Assembly (NCBI GenBank): GCA_016218405.1
Contig: JACREE010000044.1
Span: 1-37,907 of the forward strand
DNA from: Gammaproteobacteria bacterium
GTDB lineage: Bacteria; Pseudomonadota; Gammaproteobacteria; HIGHO2-12-38-15
Reading direction: 5' to 3'
DNA: 37,907 nucleotides
Shown piece by piece: positions 1-7,275 of the stretch. The notes beneath the pieces are model-generated. The model was given only the letters and a program-made list of their open reading frames with translations, searched no databases and was not told where the DNA came from. Each line of letters opens with the position of its first letter. Position 1 is the stretch's first letter. Made by a program: the position numbers and the translations under genes.

Positions 1-387
1 ATTGCCCTGCAAGCCTTGTATCAATGGCTCATGACGGATGAAAATCTCAACGCCATCGAATTGCAGTTTTTAACACATCCTTCTGCTAAAAAAATAGATC
101 AGGCTTATTTTCAAGAACTGTTACACACTATTCCTCAAAAACTAGAGAGCATTGAGGCACAATTTGAACCTGCCTTAGCCCTACCGAAAGCCGAATTAGA
201 CCCGATTGAATTGAGTATTTTAAGAATCAGCAATTATGAGTTGCTCTATCGCAAAGATATCCCTTATAAAGTTATTATCAACGAAGCACTTGAACTCGCT
301 AAAAAATTTGGTTCAGTAGAGGGGTACAAATTTATTAATGGCGTACTCGACAAAGTCGCCAAGACCGCTCGGGCGGGAGAAAAATAA
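1..387 (+). CDS. nusB: NusB transcription antitermination factor, C-terminal part (5' end outside window)
   Basis: The reading frame is open from base 1, and its first residues (IALQALYQW) match the family's N-terminal helix, so only the first few residues lie outside the window. NusB binds boxA RNA together with ribosomal protein S10 (NusE) and supports antitermination on rRNA operons in the cytoplasm. Visible family traits are the all-helical composition, the ELSILRISNYELLY segment and the C-terminal segment IPYKVIINEALELAKKFG followed by GYKFINGVLDKVA, which is the best conserved part of NusB. In many gammaproteobacteria nusB is followed directly by thiL. Here an MCE transport cassette and a large palindrome lie between them. 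Confidence 0.95.
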   Translation: MALQALYQWLMTDENLNAIELQFLTHPSAKKIDQAYFQELLHTIPQKLESIEAQFEPALALPKAELDPIELSILRISNYELLYRKDIPYKVIINEALELAKKFGSVEGYKFINGVLDKVAKTARAGEK

Positions 388-397
388 AGTTAACAAG

Positions 398-562
398 TAT
401 ACTTTACACACCTGAGTTTTTAGTTTTTTAGCATCCCAGCCAGGGCTCATCTTAACTGCTAAAGAATGTTTGCATATGAATAACTATGCGCACATTTTTT
501 AACAGTCAATCTGAACCCTGGTTGAGCGCTAAAAAACCAAAAACTCGGGCGTGTAAAGTATA
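398..562. repeat. 165-bp near-perfect palindrome between nusB and mlaE
   Basis: The left arm (398-476) and right arm (485-562) are inverted repeats of about 78-79 bases with scattered mismatches around an 8-base centre (477-484). The outer ends are TATACTTTACAC and GTGTAAAGTATA. Other matched blocks are GAGTTTTTAGTTTTTTAGC with GCTAAAAAACCAAAAACTC, and CCAGGGCTCA with TGAACCCTGG. The element fills almost the whole nusB-mlaE gap and ends 1 base before the first plausible mlaE ATG. It could be a MITE-like insertion or a large RNA hairpin. No terminal target duplication was identified. Confidence 0.85.
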
Positions 563-563
563 T

Positions 564-1715
564 ATGAACAGGGATGCTCACTTGAACACCACTGCACCAC
601 AACTTAACTTCGTTTCCCACACTCACACACTTCAGTGTGTGGGTGACTGGACGCTGAGTCACGAACACACGCTCGCGACTTTCTTTCCCCGCATCACCCG
701 CACGCTCTCTACTTGCTCGCTCAAAACAATTTACCTCGATGGCAGCCAACTCACTCACCTCGACAGCATCGGTATCTGGTGGCTAGAAAAATTACTTTCA
801 CTTTGCAAAACCCAACACATTCATTGCCAACTCAAACATTTTTCACCTTCTCATACTGAACTCATCGAACTCCTCATTGAAAAACTACGCGAATCCCATG
901 CTGCACCTCCCTCACCTTCTACCTCATGGGTCACACAACTGGGTCAAACCACGCTCAGCCTTATTGAAGAATCGCTAGGACTGATCAGCTTTGTAGGTAA
1001 AGTGACTTTTGTTTTTTTCTATCTATTACGACACCCTCACCAAATTCAATGGCGTAATTTTTTTAACTCCGTACAAAAAACAGGGTTCGATGCGCTGCCC
1101 ATCACAGGCTTACTCTCTTTCTTAATTGGCATTGTGCTGGCTTACCAAATGGGCATCCAATTACGCAATTACGGAGCCAATATTTTTGTGGTTGATTTAA
1201 TGGGTTTGTCTGTCTTGCGTGAATTTGCCCCCATGATGACTGCCATTATTCTGGCAGGACGCAGCGGTTCCGCATTCGCGGCTCAAATTGGCACCATGAA
1301 ACTCAATCAAGAAGTAGATGCATTACGCACCTTAGGGATTCGCCCCATTGAACGCTTAGTGATGCCTAAATTATTTGCACTGAGCCTCACCCTACCCTTG
1401 CTAACCGTTTGGGCCGATATGTTGGGCATTTTGGGCGGCATGGTCATGGCAAAATCCACACTCAATATTAATTTCGTTTACTTTCTTCATCGTTTTTCTC
1501 AGGTCGTCCCCTTTAAATGGTATTTTATTGGTTTAATCAAAGCGCCTGTTTTTGCGGCCATCATTGCCAACATTGGTTGCTATCAAGGTCTTTGCGTTGA
1601 ATCTAACGCAGACAGCGTAGGCGCACACACCACCAAAAGTGTGGTGCAAGCCATTTTTATGATCATCACCTTCGATGCTTTTTTCTCTATTTTACTCAGC
1701 TGGTTAAAAATATGA
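564..1715 (+). CDS. mlaE: MlaE-type lipid ABC transporter permease with N-terminal STAS domain
   Basis: This is the permease of an MCE (Mla-like) phospholipid transport system in the inner membrane. Residues of about 15-108 look like a STAS domain (pattern IYLDGSQLTHLDSIGIWWL), the part that is the separate protein MlaB in E. coli. Residues of about 115-383 are the MlaE permease with several hydrophobic helices and the conserved segment LREFAPMMTAIILAGRSGSA followed by GTMKLNQEVDALRTLGI. The frame is open from 486, but that stretch is the right arm of a palindrome. ATG 564 is chosen; TTG 582 has a better AGGGA ribosome site 7 bases upstream and is a real alternative. The stop overlaps mlaF by 4 bases, indicating translational coupling. 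Confidence 0.92.
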   Translation: MNRDAHLNTTAPQLNFVSHTHTLQCVGDWTLSHEHTLATFFPRITRTLSTCSLKTIYLDGSQLTHLDSIGIWWLEKLLSLCKTQHIHCQLKHFSPSHTELIELLIEKLRESHAAPPSPSTSWVTQLGQTTLSLIEESLGLISFVGKVTFVFFYLLRHPHQIQWRNFFNSVQKTGFDALPITGLLSFLIGIVLAYQMGIQLRNYGANIFVVDLMGLSVLREFAPMMTAIILAGRSGSAFAAQIGTMKLNQEVDALRTLGIRPIERLVMPKLFALSLTLPLLTVWADMLGILGGMVMAKSTLNINFVYFLHRFSQVVPFKWYFIGLIKAPVFAAIIANIGCYQGLCVESNADSVGAHTTKSVVQAIFMIITFDAFFSILLSWLKI

Positions 1716-2476
1716 GCCTCCCCATCATTGAATTCACACACATGAGTACACGCTTGGGGGGCACTCTCGTCCACGAAGATATTCACTTCAAAATTAATCA
1801 AGGTGAAATTTTTGCCATTGTCGGCGGAAGTGGCTCGGGCAAATCCACTTTATTGCGTGAAGTATTAGGGTTATTACAACCTTCAACCGGTCATGTGACG
1901 GTGTACGGCCATGATATGGCACACATCACGGAGGCTTCTTATCGAGATTTAAGCAAAAAATGGGGCGTCTTATTCCAAACAGGTGCCCTATTCAGCTCAC
2001 TCACTGTATTAGAAAATACCTTTTATCCGCTTCGGGAATACTCACACCTCCCTCCTAAAGCACTGAAAGAATTGGCGTTATCCAAATTATTAATGGTGGG
2101 TCTACCACTTTCCGCCGCGATTAAATTTCCTGCTGAATTAAGCGGAGGAATGCTCAAACGTGCTGCACTCGCACGCGCATTAATTCTCGATCCCGCTTTG
2201 CTACTCTTAGATGAACCCACTTCAGGCTTAGATCCTGAAAGTGTCAGTAGTTTGGATGAACTCATTTATAACTTGAAGGAATTACTCAACCTCACTGTTG
2301 TGATGGTGACGCATGACTTACGCACACTGTGGCATATCGTTGATCGACTGGCTTTTCTGGGCGAAAAAAAACTGCTTGCCTTAGGCACCCCCAAAGAAGT
2401 AGCGACAAACCCCCATCCAATGATCCATAATTATTTTCACGATCCAGAGAGCATCAAATCACACCATGGAAACTAA
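1712..2476 (+). CDS. mlaF: MlaF-type ABC transporter ATP-binding protein
   Basis: This is the cytoplasmic ATPase that powers the MCE lipid transporter. Canonical ABC motifs are visible: Walker A GGSGSGKST at residues 38-46, Q-loop in the LFQTGALF segment near 88-95, signature LSGGM at 143-147, Walker B LLLLDEP at 163-169 with the D-loop SGLDP, and the switch histidine H201 in VTHD. Its 254 aa match the family, and the LFQTGALFSSLTV segment is typical of the MlaF/Ttg2A branch. The start overlaps the mlaE stop (ATGA), and the end overlaps mlaD by 11 bases, so the cassette is tightly coupled. Confidence 0.95.
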   Translation: MSLPIIEFTHMSTRLGGTLVHEDIHFKINQGEIFAIVGGSGSGKSTLLREVLGLLQPSTGHVTVYGHDMAHITEASYRDLSKKWGVLFQTGALFSSLTVLENTFYPLREYSHLPPKALKELALSKLLMVGLPLSAAIKFPAELSGGMLKRAALARALILDPALLLLDEPTSGLDPESVSSLDELIYNLKELLNLTVVMVTHDLRTLWHIVDRLAFLGEKKLLALGTPKEVATNPHPMIHNYFHDPESIKSHHGN

Positions 2477-3239
2477 ATTTAGCCACTTTATCGTCGGGCT
2501 TTTTGTTATCTCCTTGACCTGCGCATTAATTATCATGGGTGCTTGGCTGTTTGCAAAAGGGAAAGGGCACAGTTATGAACCCTATCTTGTTTACATGAAT
2601 GAATCTGTCTCTGGGTTAAACCTCAATTCACCCGTCAAATATAACGGTGTCGACGTAGGTTATGTCGCTGAAATTGGTTTAGACAAACGTAATCCGCAAT
2701 GGGTTCGTCTTTTGCTCCACATTGAAACAGGCACCCCCATTAATACGGCCACACGCGCCACCATGATGACCCAAGGCTTAACAGGTATCGGTTACATTGG
2801 TTTAAAAATGGATAGCAAACATGCCACTCCTTTACACACCACGCCGGGTGACAAATATCCTGTCATTAAGAGCGCACCCTCTCTCTTTTTACGGCTCGAC
2901 ACGTCTGTGAGCAAACTGGTTCAATCGCTCGAAACCATCAGCCAGAGCATAGGCGAATTACTCACAACTCAAAATCGCAAAGCCATTTCCAACACCATTC
3001 TTAATTTTGATCACATTACCACCACACTCGCCAAACATGATGCTGCCTTTGAACGAGATATCCAATCCCTGGGCATTCTTCTTCACAATAGTGCACAAAG
3101 CAGCCAAGAATTAACGCCGCTGATCAGCAAATTAAATGATAGCGCCACCTCCATCGAAAATCTCACACAACGTCTGGCTGACAATCCGGCCATTTTATTA
3201 CGTGGCCAACAACCTGCGCCACTGGGCCCTGGGGAATAA
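2466..3239 (+). CDS. mlaD: MlaD-type MCE-domain substrate-binding protein
   Basis: This is a membrane-anchored periplasmic MCE protein that forms the ring or tunnel through which lipids pass between the ABC transporter and periplasmic partners. A single N-terminal transmembrane helix spans about residues 8-30. It is followed by the MCE core (VSGLNLNSPVKYNGVDVGYV, then ATMMTQGLTGIGYIGL). The C-terminal 100 residues are helical and polar (SKLVQSLETISQSIGELL, later SATSIENLTQRLADNP), as in longer MlaD/PqiB-like forms. At 257 aa it is longer than the E. coli MlaD (183 aa). No MlaC gene follows; a lipoprotein gene starts 2 bases after the stop. Confidence 0.93.
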   Translation: METKFSHFIVGLFVISLTCALIIMGAWLFAKGKGHSYEPYLVYMNESVSGLNLNSPVKYNGVDVGYVAEIGLDKRNPQWVRLLLHIETGTPINTATRATMMTQGLTGIGYIGLKMDSKHATPLHTTPGDKYPVIKSAPSLFLRLDTSVSKLVQSLETISQSIGELLTTQNRKAISNTILNFDHITTTLAKHDAAFERDIQSLGILLHNSAQSSQELTPLISKLNDSATSIENLTQRLADNPAILLRGQQPAPLGPGE

Positions 3240-3241
3240 TC

Positions 3242-3856
3242 ATGAACCGATTCAACCATACATTCTCTCTTTTGATGCGTAGCTTGGGCATCATTTTACT
3301 TTGTTGTCTACTCACTCATTGCAGCATTTTCAGCCCTGTTCCACATCAACAAGGTAACATTTACGAACTTTCCCTCCCCAGCCCTCCTTGTCAGGACAGG
3401 AGACATCAGTTCATTTATGTCGCCCCCATGCAAACTTATCCAGGATTAAACACATCCGGCATGCGTTACTCGATTAAACCTTATGAAATTAATTATTTTT
3501 CCAAAAATCGTTGGGTAGCTTCCCCCACAGACATGCTACAACCTTTATTGGTGACTCACTTACAACAAGTTTTTACCGATGCAAGCACCCTGCAATTACC
3601 TAATACACGCCTCACTTTAAAGACAACGCTCGAAGAATTTGAACAAGTCTTCTTGGGATCAAAAAGTGAATTCCATTTAACAATGCATGTTGAGATTGTC
3701 CAAGAAAAAACGGGCAAAACACTCACTTCTACTACACTGTGTCTGGTTGAACCAGTGGCAACTGCCACGCCCTATGGTGGTGTCATTGCAGCGAACAAAA
3801 CCGTTGACAGCCTATTTAACAAAATTGATTACTTGATCAGGCAAGCAAGCCCGTGA
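3242..3856 (+). CDS. ABC-type transport auxiliary lipoprotein of the MCE cassette (PqiC/DUF330-like)
   Basis: This is a 204-aa predicted lipoprotein in the position where MCE systems without MlaC carry a PqiC-like auxiliary component. The N-terminus has a basic start, a hydrophobic stretch (residues 10-24) and a lipobox-like LTHC with Cys27; His at -1 is atypical for a lipobox. The mature part contains IYVAPMQTYPGLNTSGMRYS and, later, the segment LPNTRLTLKTTLEEFEQVF. These fit the ABC_trans_aux fold, in which the protein is thought to link MCE proteins to the outer membrane. It lies 2 bases after mlaD, and its stop overlaps the thiL start by 4 bases. The family call rests on context plus general layout. 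Confidence 0.75.
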   Translation: MNRFNHTFSLLMRSLGIILLCCLLTHCSIFSPVPHQQGNIYELSLPSPPCQDRRHQFIYVAPMQTYPGLNTSGMRYSIKPYEINYFSKNRWVASPTDMLQPLLVTHLQQVFTDASTLQLPNTRLTLKTTLEEFEQVFLGSKSEFHLTMHVEIVQEKTGKTLTSTTLCLVEPVATATPYGGVIAANKTVDSLFNKIDYLIRQASP

Positions 3857-4836
3857 GCACCCCTTCAAACAACGAAAATGAAGATGAATTTTCACTCATT
3901 CGTCGCTTCTTCAGTTCACAAAAGGTAAAACGCGCGGATGTGGCAAAAGGCATAGGCGATGACTGCGCTATTCTAACGCCCCCCCCACACACACAATTAG
4001 CTATTTCTGTAGATACGCTCGTAACTGGTGTCCATTTCTACCCTGACATGCCACCCCAAGACATCGGTTATAAAGCCTTAGCTTGTAATTTAAGTGATTT
4101 GGCGGCAGCAGGCGCAGAGCCCGCCTGGGTGACGCTAGCACTCACCCTCCCTCGGGCAGACTCGCATTGGTTGCATCATTTTAGCGAAGGATTTTTTTCA
4201 CTTGCAGAACAGTATCAACTGGCTTTAATTGGGGGAGACACAACAAGAGGACCTCTTTCCATCACGGTGCAAGTGCACGGTTTTATTCCTCCACAAGAAG
4301 CCCTTTCTCGCACAGGCGCCCAGGTGGGTGATGAAATTTATGTCACAGGCACCCTCGGTGATGCGGGGTTCGCACTGTCACTTTTAAGTAAAAAGCAAAT
4401 ACACCATCCAAGTTACGATTATTTTCTTTCACGTCTTTATCGCCCCACACCACGCATCCAAGCAGGTATCGCCTTACGCAAGCAAGCTTCTGCCTGCATT
4501 GATATTTCAGATGGGCTCGCCACCGATCTTTCACATATTCTCGAAGCGAGCCAAGTAGGGGCCTGTCTCTACCTGGATAAACTACCTCTTTCCCCTGCAC
4601 TTGCACAGGAAACACCTTACCAAGCAGTACACTGTGCCCTCAGCGCAGGTGATGATTATGAATTGTGCTTCACCCTTCCCCCTGCACACGCACCTGAAGT
4701 TACACACGCGCTCTCGGCGCTTGCCTGCCCTGTTACACACATTGGCACGATCACAGAAAAAAAGGGATTAAGCATTTTGACGAAGGAAGGAACCCCCTTC
4801 GCACTGAAAAAAAAAGGATACAATCATTTTGGGTAA
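3853..4836 (+). CDS. thiL: Thiamine-monophosphate kinase
   Basis: ThiL phosphorylates thiamine monophosphate to thiamine diphosphate with ATP. The sequence shows the family N-terminus EFSLIRRFF, the metal/ATP-binding GIGDDCAIL (D36, D37), then ISVDTLVTGVHF, the dimer-interface helix region GYKALACNLSDLAAAGAEP, the GGDTT motif and the late SAGDDYELCF motif. The length of 327 aa is normal. The start is GTG at 3853 inside the overlapping GTGA junction with the preceding lipoprotein gene, so the gene is translationally coupled to the MCE cassette rather than to nusB, its usual neighbour. Confidence 0.97.
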   Translation: MSTPSNNENEDEFSLIRRFFSSQKVKRADVAKGIGDDCAILTPPPHTQLAISVDTLVTGVHFYPDMPPQDIGYKALACNLSDLAAAGAEPAWVTLALTLPRADSHWLHHFSEGFFSLAEQYQLALIGGDTTRGPLSITVQVHGFIPPQEALSRTGAQVGDEIYVTGTLGDAGFALSLLSKKQIHHPSYDYFLSRLYRPTPRIQAGIALRKQASACIDISDGLATDLSHILEASQVGACLYLDKLPLSPALAQETPYQAVHCALSAGDDYELCFTLPPAHAPEVTHALSALACPVTHIGTITEKKGLSILTKEGTPFALKKKGYNHFG

Positions 4837-4891
4837 GCGCTCAACTAATGGCGCCACTATTTCTTAAGTTGACACCATTAAGCGCTCAACT
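4834..4891. repeat. Direct and inverted repeats just after thiL
   Basis: The 13-mer TAAGCGCTCAACT occurs at 4834-4846 (overlapping the thiL stop) and again at 4879-4891. Between the copies, TAATGGCGCCAC (4846-4857) and GTTGACACCATTA (4868-4880) form an imperfect inverted repeat. The structure may act as a transcript-end hairpin, but no T-run follows, so it is not a standard terminator. Confidence 0.55.
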
Positions 4892-4917
4892 CCACGTAAC
4901 TGTTCGCGGGTTGCATC

Positions 4918-4959
4918 GAATCGCCATTAATGGTCAATCTGCCTTATTACTGGCGATTC
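4918..4959. repeat. Hairpin-forming inverted repeat between thiL and rpsT
   Basis: GAATCGCCA (4918-4926) pairs perfectly with TGGCGATTC (4951-4959) around a 24-base loop whose ends (TTAA, TTAC) partly extend the stem. It lies between two convergent genes (thiL plus, rpsT minus). A transcript-stabilising or terminating role is possible, but there is no U-tract on either side. Confidence 0.5.
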
Positions 4960-4996
4960 ACTCGCATGCTAGTGGGGTCGTGAGCGGCTTACGAGA

Positions 4997-5275
4997 TCAA
5001 GATGCGGTCGGTTGTTGCATCGCCTTAATATGTTTCTGCAAACGACTTTTATGACGAGCTGCTTTGTTTTTGTGAATCAAGCCTTTGTGCGCCATACGAT
5101 CAATCACGGGTTGCGCCACATCAAAGGCCGTCACAGCTTCCGCTTGTACGCCTGACTCAATTGCCTTTAGTACTTTTTTTACATGAGTACGTAGCATTGA
5201 ACGTAAACTCGCGTTATGCTTGCGGTGTTTCTCAGCTTGTTTAGCTCGTTTTTTTGCTTGTGCGGTGTTAGCCAA
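4997..5275 (-). CDS. rpsT: 30S ribosomal protein S20
   Basis: S20 is a basic all-helical protein that binds the 5' domain and helix 44 region of 16S rRNA. The 92-aa product opens with [20 protein letters not shown] and carries the conserved late motif [15 protein letters not shown]. It initiates at TTG (5273-5275), preceded by GGAG with a 7-base spacer. A UUG start is also a known property of E. coli rpsT, where it is part of autogenous control, so the rare start is conserved and probably regulatory. A promoter-like TTGACA (5334-5339) with a poor -10 lies upstream, in the rpsT-murJ divergent gap. Confidence 0.97.
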   Translation of the reverse strand: MANTAQAKKRAKQAEKHRKHNASLRSMLRTHVKKVLKAIESGVQAEAVTAFDVAQPVIDRMAHKGLIHKNKAARHKSRLQKHIKAMQQPTAS

Positions 5276-5310
5276 AAGAACTCTCCGTTTGAAATAACCA
5301 AAAGACGCAG

Positions 5311-5339
5311 ATGATGCCGTTTTACCTAAATTTTGTCAA
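5311..5339 (-). promoter_or_regulatory. Sigma70-type promoter for rpsT
   Basis: On the minus strand a perfect -35 TTGACA (5334-5339) is followed, after a 17-base spacer, by CATCAT (5311-5316), a 4/6 match to the -10. It is placed about 36 bases upstream of the S20 TTG start. Confidence 0.5.
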
Positions 5340-5374
5340 GAAAAGTTCTCGACCCTGAAAATATTAAGAATTTT

Positions 5375-6910
5375 ATGAGCAAATCCCTACTACGTTCCAC
5401 CTCCGCCGTCTCTAGCATGACTTTGCTTTCGCGCGTCCTTGGGTTTTTGCGTGACATGATTGCTGCCCATTTATTTGGCGCCACCGCAGAAGTGGACGCT
5501 TTTCTCGTTGCCTTTAAAATTCCTAATTTCATGCGAAATTTGTTTGCTGAAGGCGCACTTCAACAATCCTTCATCCCCGTGCTCTCCGAATACCACCAAA
5601 AAAAGACTCTAGCTGAAATTAAACTCTTTACGAGCCATCTTGCTGGCTGCCTCAGCGCCATCCTCATCCCATTTTGTGTCCTAGGCATGATGGCAGGTGC
5701 ACCTGTCGCCATTAATCTTTTTGCGCCCGGTTTTAATTTAGAACCACACCGTTTTCAACTCGCAGTACAGATGCTCCACATCACTTTTCCTTACATCTTT
5801 TTTCTTTCTCTCACCGCTTTTATGGCCTCTGTGCTCAATACCTTTGGCAACTTCCTCGCACCCGCCTTTACTTCCTCCATCCTTAATATTTGTATGATCG
5901 TCGCGGCTATCTTCCTTTCGCCTTTTTTAGCGGTACCCGTGGAAAGCCAAGCTTATGCCGTACTCGTTGCAGGTATCCTACAAATTGTTTTTTTGGCACC
6001 TTATTTATACAAACTCCGCCTCCTTACCTGGCCACGCCTGGCATGGCACGATCCAGGGGTCAAGCGCGTACTGAAACTCATGGTCCCTTCGATTTTTGGC
6101 GCTTCGATAGGACAAATCAGTATTTTAGTGGGCACCATTTTTGCCTCTTTTTTACCCGTGGGCAGCATCGCTTGGCTTTATTTTTCTGAACGCCTTGCCT
6201 ACTTCCCTCTGGGCGTGATCGCCGTAGCCCTCGCCACCGTTATTTTGCCTCATTTATCACGGCAACACGCCTCCCAATCTTTTGAGGAATTCAAAAATGC
6301 ATTTGCTTGGGGCATTCGCTGTAATTTACTCGTGGGCACATTGGCCTCCATCACGCTTTGGTTTATGGCTACCCCCATTATTATCACCCTCTTTAAATAT
6401 GGAAAATTCACAGCTACTGACGTTTTCATGACAGGTAAAAGCACGGTTGCTTACGCGGTGGGCCTACAAGCTTTCATGTTAAATAAATTATTGGTAAATG
6501 GTTTTTTTGCAAAACAAAACATCAAAACCCCCGTTAAAATAGGGGTCATCACCGTCGTCATCAATATTATTTTAGATATCGTGTTGATTTTTCCACTGGC
6601 TCATGCCGGTTTGGCGCTCGCCTCTTCACTCTCGCAGTGGTGCAACACCGGTATATTATTTTATATGTTGCATAAACAAGGCGTTTATAAATTGGAACGA
6701 CATTGGTTGAAATTCTTAATTCAACTCTTTTTTGCCAATGCGATTGCTGCCCTCATTTTTACTTACGCAGCACATAACACGGCACAGTGGGTAGCTTGGC
6801 ACGCCACTGAACGTTTTATTTACTTATTTTTGTGGCTCATTGCAGGCACGCTCGCTTATCTAGCTTGCCTGTGGGTGGCGGGGATTAGAAAAAAACACAT
6901 CCGGACTTAA
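5375..6910 (+). CDS. murJ: Lipid II flippase MurJ
   Basis: MurJ moves lipid II across the inner membrane during peptidoglycan synthesis. The product from ATG 5375 is 511 aa, the usual size, starting MSKSLLRSTSAVSSMTLLSR. The family N-terminus continues as RVLGFLRDMIAAHLFGA, then AFKIPNFMRNLFAEGALQQS, with arginines that line the cavity in studied homologs. About 13-14 hydrophobic helices follow. The frame is open further upstream to TTG 5333, but that region overlaps the rpsT promoter and lacks family residues. murJ diverges from rpsT; ribF, a common downstream neighbour, is not present here. Confidence 0.95.
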   Translation: MSKSLLRSTSAVSSMTLLSRVLGFLRDMIAAHLFGATAEVDAFLVAFKIPNFMRNLFAEGALQQSFIPVLSEYHQKKTLAEIKLFTSHLAGCLSAILIPFCVLGMMAGAPVAINLFAPGFNLEPHRFQLAVQMLHITFPYIFFLSLTAFMASVLNTFGNFLAPAFTSSILNICMIVAAIFLSPFLAVPVESQAYAVLVAGILQIVFLAPYLYKLRLLTWPRLAWHDPGVKRVLKLMVPSIFGASIGQISILVGTIFASFLPVGSIAWLYFSERLAYFPLGVIAVALATVILPHLSRQHASQSFEEFKNAFAWGIRCNLLVGTLASITLWFMATPIIITLFKYGKFTATDVFMTGKSTVAYAVGLQAFMLNKLLVNGFFAKQNIKTPVKIGVITVVINIILDIVLIFPLAHAGLALASSLSQWCNTGILFYMLHKQGVYKLERHWLKFLIQLFFANAIAALIFTYAAHNTAQWVAWHATERFIYLFLWLIAGTLAYLACLWVAGIRKKHIRT

Positions 6911-6937
6911 GGTCTGTTTACAATTCTAACTATGCTA

Positions 6938-7120
6938 TATACCTCTCTTACCTGAAGATGCGAACTCTCGCACAGGGCTGGGGGTGAGGCTGAGACGATC
7001 GTGATCTCGAAAAAACCCGAGCATGTTTGTTACCTGTAAGGGTTTTTTCAAGATCACGATCGTCTCAAGATCGCCCTCAGAACGCAGCGAGAGTTCGCAT
7101 CTTCAGGTAAGAGAGGTATA
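6938..7120. repeat. 183-bp full-length palindromic element (MITE-like)
   Basis: Two arms of 81 bases (6938-7018 and 7040-7120) surround a 21-base loop. The outermost 34 bases of each arm (6938-6971, 7087-7120; TATACCTCTCTTACCTGAAG outward) are perfect inverted repeats. The innermost parts (GAGACGATCGTGATC and GATCACGATCGTCTC) are perfect too, with a diverged middle. The same terminal sequence recurs once more at 34151-34178. There is no room for a transposase, so the element is non-autonomous or a structural repeat. It occupies the gap between murJ and tRNA-Thr. Confidence 0.85.
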
Positions 7121-7141
7121 GCCATAAACCCTTGATTTAAA

Positions 7142-7217
7142 TGGTGCTGACAGTGGGATTCGAACTCACGACCTGCTGATTACAAATCAGCTGCTCTACC
7201 GGCTGAGCTATGTCAGC
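7142..7217 (-). tRNA. tRNA-Thr (anticodon UGU)
   Basis: Minus-strand cloverleaf: acceptor stem GCTGACA/TGTCAGC, D-stem GCTC/GAGC, anticodon stem GCTGA/TCAGC with loop TTTGTAA (anticodon TGT), variable AGGTC, T-loop TTCGAAT, discriminator A and an encoded CCA (7142-7144). The T-stem GTGAG/CCCAC has one A-C mismatch (pair 52-62). It lies 58 bases downstream of glmS on the opposite side from murJ. Confidence 0.95.
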
Positions 7218-7275
7218 AAAACGGGGGTATTATACTCTCTAAACATAAAAAAACCAGGAATGTATCTCACACCTT

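Noticed and set aside
486-563. Extended N-terminus of the MlaE frame from 486
   Set aside because: This is the right arm of the palindrome, and family residues begin only after 564.
459-758. Minus-strand ORF of 99 codons at the start of mlaE
   Set aside because: It is the reverse frame of the palindrome and STAS region, with no ribosome site or family features.
4848-5054. Plus-strand 68-codon ORF between thiL and rpsT
   Set aside because: It spans repeats and overlaps the rpsT coding end antisense, with no credible start site or protein pattern.
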